Source: Gigaspora margarita (taxonomy: Eukaryota > Glomeromycota > Glomeromycetes > Diversisporales > Gigasporaceae). Taken from it: 64,000 bases of DNA. Position numbers and translations under genes: made by a program. A model generated the notes under the pieces. That model was not told the DNA's origin, made no database searches, and was given only the letters and a program-made list of their open reading frames with translations. The stretch is taken from positions 80,695 to 144,694 of the forward strand of contig WTPW01000515.1 in the NCBI GenBank assembly GCA_009809945.1, given 5' to 3'. Of the stretch, positions 58,460 to 64,000 are shown piece after piece (the first letter of the stretch is position 1; every line of letters starts with the position of its first letter).

Positions 58460-59070
58460 TTTCTTAATTTATATCTGATAACTTGCTATTTTTGATAACT
58501 GATAGTCCAAATGCATAAGTTTTTGATTTATTATATGTGGCTACATTATTAATAACCAATCAGAATCGTGAATTTAATAAAGTATAAAAGATCAATACCG
58601 ATTTTTATAAATTTGCCAAATTTTCTCAAACTTTGACAGATGGTTTCTTGCTAACTACTAATTCAAATCAGATCAAATTTTTACTATAAATAAAATATAT
58701 ATTCATTTATAATATACAAAAATTTCTGTTAATTTGGATTGAAGGTTCTTGAGAAACCATTGTATACAATAGACAATTTTTTAAAAAATTAACTATTGTA
58801 TATAAGTGATTTCTCAAGAACCATCAATCCAAAATAGCTGAACTTTTATTATATTATAAATGAATATATACATTATCTATAATAAAAATCTAAGCTGATT
58901 TGAATTAGTAGTTATCAAGAAAACTTCTGTCAAGTTTTGATAAAATTTAACAAATTTTAAAAAATCTTTAGTACTGGTTTTGTAATTTGATTTGTAGATT
59001 AGCAATAATCTAATTATGTGATTTTTCAAATCTGATAACAGATAAGCTAATACAAGCCTGTTCACTATGC
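58460..59070. mobile_element. foldback inside element B, ~250-bp arms
   Basis: AGGCCTGTTTCTTAATTTAT at the left pairs with the reverse of GCTAATACAAGCCT at the right; inner arms include GGTTCTTGAGAAACCATTGT (58742-58765) against its complement at 58800-58825. Element A lacks it, so it entered B after the two diverged. Confidence 0.7.
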
Positions 59071-59320
59071 ATACTTGTTTTGGAAGGGCTAACAGAATAT
59101 ATGTTTTCTTTTGATGGGACTCAAATATTTATGTATTAGCATGTTAGCACAATCTACAATACCATAATTTATAAAAATTTAATTTTAAATAGTTTTAGGA
59201 TTTTAGATAAGGTTTTGGGTTTTGGACAAGGTTTCAAAGTTTCAGATGAGGTTTCAGAAGTTATAATCCGAAACCCAAAACTTTCAGATTTGACAAAAAA
59301 GGTTTTGGTACCCAACTCTA

Positions 59321-59409
59321 AATTACATAAAGATCTGCAAATTCATTATTATCCAAAGTATTATTAATTATAATACTTTGTATAATAGTAAATTTGCAGA
59401 TTCTTATAT
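59321..59409. repeat. hairpin next to element B
   Basis: 59331-59403: GATCTGCAAATTCATTATTA and its near-complement TAATAGTAAATTTGCAGAT meet at AAGTATTATTAATTATAATACTT. Possibly a small MITE. Confidence 0.65.
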
Positions 59410-60860
59410 TCTCTTTTTTGATCTCAAGTATCTTGGAATTAACCAAACCAATTTTGATCATTTAATTACTATTAGAATCTGAATGTAATAGCCTGATTAC
59501 AAACTTTGAATTTTAAGAGGTAAGCAAGTTATTTTTTATTAAGCAGACTAAGGATCGAAGTTTACAAAGAATTCTATTTATACTCTTCTAACTACTTTTA
59601 TGTATTCTTTACTAATACTGATACTAATGCTTGCTAATTACATTTCTTATACACATTACCCTATAACACACTAACACTATTGCTATGACTATATCTGAAT
59701 CATTACCACGCTCTGAATCAAATGTGATCGATTGAGCAACATTGATCACATGCTCATGCAATTATGAATAACCTTAATTGTGATTGTAGCTATGACCTTG
59801 CTTGTGATTATGAGTATAACTTTACTTATGATCATAATCATGACACTGAAGAACCTTCTCTTTAACTTTTAATTGAATACAAGAAACCTTTATTTAATAG
59901 TATTTTTTATAATTTTAAAAGATCATTTTTACTAATTATATTATTGCTTTAAATAATAATATAATTTTATAGAAGTTATAAAAATAAAAATTATATTAAC
60001 CTTGAAGAAAAATTTTCTTTTAATTACTTGAAGTTAAGAACTAAACTTGAAATTAAAGATTATTAAATACTAAAAAATATATATTTAAAATTTAAAGTAA
60101 GGTATATATATATTTTTAAATAAATTAGTTTAAATAATATTTTTTGTATAAATTCATATATAAAATTAGATGAGTTAACTCATTTGATTTATAAATAATA
60201 ACATTTTAAATTCTTAAAAAAGATCATTGTTCTATGACTGTTTACAACAAAAGTTTTCTTATTTACATGTAGCAATATTTTTTAATAAACTTATTATTAC
60301 TAATCTTTTTCTTTTAAAGTTTTTTAGAATACTTTAATAATCTATTGGTATTTTTGTATTTACTACTAGATTTGTAATATATTTTAAATTCAAACAACTA
60401 TAAAGCTAGAATTTATCTTATTAAATATTCTTTTAATTCTACTTTATTAAAGAACTATTCTAAGGCTTAGTGATCAGTCAAAATATTGAAAACTTTCTTT
60501 ACAACTATATAGAATAGCTAAGTATTCTTTTTTGGTATGATACTATATAATTAAGTTGATGATTTTGTATTTTTTTTGGTCAAAATTAACTAGTCTTATT
60601 TTTTTCTTATTATTTAACTATTTAAAAACTTCTCTAACAAAAAAATTACTTGTATTAGTATATATCTAGTAAGAACATAATCTTTTTTTACTTTTTGACA
60701 ATTTGAACCTTTTAAAATTGCATCTTAAGTAATTATATTTTTAAGTTTTTTGAAATTACACTCTTGCTCATTATTCTACTATAACTTAGCCTTTTCTTTG
60801 TTAGTTAGTTAATGGCACAGCTATTTTGTTAAATAATTTATTACTTAAGAATAGTTGTAC

Positions 60861-61194
60861 CTTAGTTTTATTAGTAGTACTAGAACCTCAGACAATTATA
60901 TTTGATCTGGTATATATAAAATGAGGTAAATTTTTTAAAAAAAAATTTAAAAAGTGGTATGTAAATAATAAGTTTTTCAGAAAAATGTAGGGGGTAAAAT
61001 GAGATAAAATAAAAAATAGTGGTAGGATTTTTTATAGATAAATTTTTACAAGTTTTAAGGTAGTATATATAATTAAAGTAAATTACCATACTATAAAATG
61101 CATTGTACATATATATATTATTATTAATTGGATATATCTAGTAATATCTAATATTGAACTTTAGTAAATAATTTTTATTAAGATTGAGCAGAAT
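60861..61194. other. no gene recognised
   Basis: This stretch would be the RT palm of the Ty3 relic if intact, but no RT motif can be read; it is probably replaced by an unrecognised insertion. The 76-codon minus frame at 60880-61110 lacks motifs. Confidence 0.35.
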
Positions 61195-61470
61195 ATATAT
61201 ATAAATGTAATAAATATATTAGCAAAATTTTTAAACAGATATATATATTGATATATAGCATTAATCAATATATATCGATTAAGCATTATCAATATTTATT
61301 GATTAATAGCTATATATCAATATATATCAACTTGATTGCTAATTGGTTCCAATCTCAGCACCTAGTGGTCATACAGAGATGATCTATAGCTTATTAGAAC
61401 TATCTCAATAAGCTGAATCGAATAGTAGTTGTTTCATCTAATTCTGATCACTGGATCTCAAGTTATAGTT
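61195..61470 (-). mobile_element. candidate SINE-like element, copy 2
   Basis: On the minus strand the head GAGATCCAGTGATCAGAATT is followed about 25 nt later by TATTCGATTCAG (61411-61421), a B-box-like word, and then by a body of TTGATATATATTGATATATA and TTAATCGATATATATTGATT. Order and orientation match 60-325. Ends uncertain. Confidence 0.35.
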
Positions 61471-62029
61471 ATTTTTGTGTTTTATACAGGTCAAAAAAAT
61501 AAATAAATGTTCAATACTAAAAAATAAAATTATAAATTAAATGTTCAAATTATTATAATTTAAACTATGCTCTTATTACATCCACTCTATATTTTTAGAA
61601 CATTTTTTGCTTGCTTCAAATATTATATCTTTATCATTTTTTGAAGTAGTAAAAAGCTTGATCAATATTATCACCAAAATTTGCATGAGAATTACTATCG
61701 ATTTTTATTGGTTATTGGTTAGTAATCAATTTAAATCCCTCCTAATAAGAACTATCGATTAAGATAGTAATCGATAATAATCGATAGATATCAGATTAAA
61801 AAATTATGATTAGCATCGTTTAATAACAAATAATGATTCTAATCAATTTTTTCTAATTGTACCAATATTAATACTATTATACTTTATACTTATTACTCAT
61901 ATTTAGTAAATTAATATTAATATCAAATATTACTTTTTATAATGCAGACAAATGCAATTTGAATTTTATTGATTAAAAGAAATACATATCACTAAATTAT
62001 ATACAACAAATATGACTAATTAAAATTAA
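61471..62029. other. no gene; ATCGATAATCGATAG patch
   Basis: At 61690-61790 TCGATTNNNATNG words recur on both strands. Otherwise A+T-rich with no supported feature. Confidence 0.4.
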
Positions 62030-62620
62030 ACTAATTATTATAATTATCAAGCCCAAACAAATCATCCATTTCTTTTGCGAAAGATCTGAGAAGATATCTA
62101 GATTCTGATTCAGAAGTATTTTGCTATGAACCAGAGGGGTGCTAAACCTCTAATTCATTATTCATAATTGTTTTAGATGAATTATATGACGGACCACTGT
62201 TATTAAAATCATTCTATATTTATTAAAATGTTAGTATTGTTTAAAATATTATATGATAAAGAAATAAAGAAAATGGCAAATATATACAAAATACTTCTCT
62301 ATATGATAGTTCATCTTTTTCTTGTTACATATAATATTCTTGGATTTTAGATTTAAAAATATGTCATATACTGCAAGTGCAAAAGCACAGTGTTTGCTTG
62401 TTAGAGTGGAAACTATCACTTCCAAAAATGCAGCTCTTGCTATCACAGAGATCCAGAACACATTTTTACTATTTGTTTCAAATAATAAGTGATAACACTC
62501 GCCTATTTTTGGATTTTCTTTCCATTTTACAATTATGGAGACCTTGGCATTGCTTTTTAAGAAGGGCAACTGTTCTGAGTCAAAAACTTTTCACATCATC
62601 GACCTAACACTTTGCAATGC
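62030..62620 (-). pseudogene. decayed minus-strand gene, C-terminal part; family unknown
   Basis: Two co-linear minus-strand blocks. 62569 to about 62345 gives AKVSIIVKWKENPKIGECYH, LLFETNSKNVFWISVIARAA and FLEVIVSTLTSKHCAFALAV, then a donor-like TATGTAACAAG. After an acceptor-like AAATATAG at about 62231, NDFNNSGPSYNSSKTIMNNE continues to RSFAKEMDDLFGLDNYNN and a TAA near 62036, with two TAG codons in between where Gln is plausible. The protein-like quality is good, but upstream coding was not found. It may be a recently silenced gene or transposon accessory protein. Confidence 0.45.
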
Positions 62621-62789
62621 TGCACCTCAATTATTTTTCATTTTTTGGAGGAGCTATTATCACAAATTTATTAAGTTAGAATGATTAGAATAGTAATTAA
62701 TAATATCATAATGAAAATATGACAGTGATATTAATTGTTATCATTAGTGATCAATAAAATAACAAGATTAAAAAATATATATATTACTA

Positions 62790-63104
62790 TATGTTTTTGA
62801 AAATAAGCTACCTCCAAAAGAAGCTACTCCCCAGATTTTCAGAGAAATTTTTAAAGAAATCATTAACAGTTGCTACATATAAAACTTTTTTTACTAAGTA
62901 AACTTTAAAAGTGCGATTAAGTAAAGTTGTTCAGAATAACGAAATACACTTACTATAAAAATTTTATAGCATTCAGACAACTTTTATTAGTACATTTTTC
63001 AATTTTTTAAAAAATTTAACATTCTGAAAATAAGCTACTCCCACATTTTTTGTGTAACTTTTTGGCCAAAAAGGGTTGCTTATTTTTGGAAACATATGGT
63101 ATTG
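62790..63104 (+). mobile_element. AAAATAAGCTACC foldback MITE, copy 2
   Basis: The left end ATATGTTTTTGAAAATAAGC-TACC and right end, in reverse, CATATGTTTCCAAAAATAAG-CAACC. A second pair, GAAAATAAGCTAC, sits near 63025. The interior contains GTAAAGTTGTTCAGAATAAC. Inverted relative of 56431-56757. Confidence 0.72.
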
Positions 63105-63119
63105 ATTAATAATGTACTG

Positions 63120-64000
63120 CACTATACTATTTACTGTAAAAATGGTTCGTAAACTGATTTGAACTTATACTTCGCATAAAATTAGGAAGTTTTTCCTCAA
63201 GATAACTCTTCAATACCTCCTTCAGGACACTTTGGTTCGGGTAAACATGGTACAGAAATGAACATTTTACAATGCCAGTATATATCTTCTTTAAAAATAA
63301 AAAAAACAAAAAACATTTACAACAAATATATACAATATAAAAAAAAATATTTAAAAAGAAATTCACTTATGTCCATTACTTGAGGGGAGAGTTTATTCTC
63401 TTATTTCTCAAACATCTTCATTAAGCTGTTGAGTAATTGGTACTGCTGCTGATTTTGGGCATAGAGCCTTCCAAACTCTTGGTGGTAGCAGTGGTAGTAA
63501 CAGTCTTATTTTTTTTTTGTTTTATTAAAAAAAAATTTCTTATTAATAAAAAAAAGGCTTCCATTCAAAGAAAAGCAAAAAAAACAAAAAGCTTATATAT
63601 CATGTATTGAAATTTTATCAGTACATAGTGCATCTTGATTGGTTGATCTTTCTTATAATCTTCCTTGATTGGTTGATCTTTTACATAATCTTTCTTGATG
63701 TTTTGGATCAGGTGAACACTGTGGTAAAGAACGATTTTTATTGTTAACCTGGGATTTATAGTGAGAAGATAGGAGTGCTTAAGAGTTGATGAGATTGTTG
63801 ATAAGATTGCGATAAGAGGATTGGTGAGAGTGTTGTTGAGATGTTTGTTGTTGGCAACTTCTTTTACTCATTTTGGAGAAAATGCTTTGTATGCTTAAAA
63901 TACTTTCTGATGATGAATCATAATCATCACAATAAGTATTATAAGGTTGTTTTTGAGGGTTAGCATTAATAGATGTTTGTTAAGGATAATCAGAATAATA
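63120..64000 (-). pseudogene. decayed Gln/Ser-rich coding sequence, runs off the window
   Basis: From the window end to about 63600 a single minus frame reads YNTYCDDYDSSSESILSIQS, IFSKMSKRSCQQQTSQQHSH, QSSYRNLINNLINS and CSPDPKHQERLCKRSTNQGR, interrupted only by three TAA codons in Gln-rich context. Further down, 63500-63400 gives YYHCYHQEFGRLYAQNQQQY and LLNSLMKMFEK before a TAA, and 63300-63130 CLPEPKCPEGGIEE and YAKYKFKSVYEPF. T-rich tracts between could be introns. No family recognised. Confidence 0.45.

Larger units (their letters stand above)
57113..59320 (-). mobile_element. 2.2-kb hAT-like element B (TAGAGTTGG ends)
   Basis: Inverted relative of element A (35504-38174). The ends TAGAGTTGGACAATAAAACA and, in reverse, TAGAGTTGGGTACCAAAACC; flanks ATTTACAC and AATTACAT agree at 6 of 8 positions. 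The outer 300-350 bp at one side and the region around the nested CAAATCAAAT element align with A, whereas A's 56-bp repeats are absent and B has its own insertions (57514-57659 and 58460-59070). CGAAAC words of A read CAAAAC in B, so B is heavily decayed at CpG. Confidence 0.75.
56380..60185. mobile_element. 3.8-kb foldback element inside the Ty3 relic
   Basis: The left arm (56380-57112, excluding the MITE at 56431-56757) and right arm (59410-60185) are inverted copies: outer ends TAAATCAAATAAGTTAACTC and, in reverse, TAAATCAAATGAGTTAACTC, then TTTAGTATTTAATAATCTT, AAAAGTTAAAGAGAAGGTTC and AGTAATTAAATKATCAAAAT in the same order. The right arm carries an extra ~360 bp (59476-59840). The spacer holds element B (57113-59320) and a hairpin at 59331-59403 (ATCTGCAAATT/AATTTGCAGAT). 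It separates the RNase H and integrase relics. Confidence 0.7.
55420..60860 (-). pseudogene. decayed Ty3/gypsy retrotransposon pol, split by a foldback
   Basis: Minus-strand order is that of Ty3/gypsy pol. At about 60830-60780 the reverse-transcriptase thumb gives IAVPLTN, and 60770-60700 KLKNIIT-stop-DAILKG; 60530-60500 gives KKEYLAI. RNase H follows at 60495-60320: VFNILTDH-stop-ALE-stop-FFNK. Then, after the 56380-60185 foldback, the pre-integrase region FYLIYNILFKREKRN and ILAAVHKEI (56320-56140), KEKRTKKPIHLVG (about 56000) and the integrase start (55950-55830) with FAISYFYIVVVIKNLIEYIE. Almost every internal stop stands where family members have Trp or Gln. The RT palm, protease and gag are not recognisable, and no LTRs were identified. 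Confidence 0.65.

Noticed and set aside
56380..60185. The two arms as LTRs of the Ty3 element
   Set aside because: The arms are inverted, not direct, and lie between RNase H and integrase rather than outside pol.

Overview
The window looks like nuclear DNA of a repeat-rich, strongly A+T-rich fungus. The overall texture (many short GT-AG introns, decayed kinase and transposase relics, dense MITE and foldback elements) fits an arbuscular mycorrhizal fungus of the Rhizophagus/Glomeromycotina type. That placement is inference from style and protein flavour, not a database match.

Only two genes can be reconstructed from start to stop, both on the minus strand. (1) 10738-13748: a 16-exon, 470-residue Gfo/Idh/MocA-type NAD(P)-dependent oxidoreductase whose reading frame closes only if three micro-exons (16, 16 and 5 nt) are used. 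(2) 21188-26765: a 20-exon, 1217-residue SNF2-family translocase with a RING finger between the two helicase lobes, a SUMO-interaction-like motif and a 14-residue repeat array in its N-terminus; the best family fit is Uls1/Ris1 (Rrp1/Rrp2), a SUMO-targeted DNA translocase and ubiquitin ligase. Two of its exons are only 14 and 9 nt. No functional link between the two genes is visible.

Everything else is repeats, mobile elements and gene relics. 0-10 kb: a SINE-like element, a ~390-bp satellite array broken up by a TA-flanked element with a near-perfect 220-bp-arm palindrome, a ~950-bp foldback, and degenerate T-rich coding repeats. 13.9-21 kb: hAT-like elements with 8-bp target duplications, one of which sits in a dead protein kinase. 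27-39 kb: several MITE families (a TA-flanked family with three copies) and a 2.7-kb hAT-like element. 39.5-50 kb: dead transposase and coiled-coil gene relics cut by MITEs and two hAT-like elements. 51-55 kb: elements carrying telomere-like repeats and a ~470-bp tandem duplication. 55.4-61 kb: a dead Ty3/gypsy pol split by a 3.8-kb foldback that itself contains a 2.2-kb hAT-like element with further insertions. 62-64 kb: fragments of decayed minus-strand coding sequence.

Two genome-scale signals stand out. Stops in the dead transposon frames fall mainly at expected Trp or Gln codons, and related element copies differ by CpG-to-TpG/CpA changes, both pointing to C-to-T decay. There is also layered nesting of transposons up to four levels deep. 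No rRNA, canonical tRNA, CRISPR array, bacterial operon or viral gene was found.
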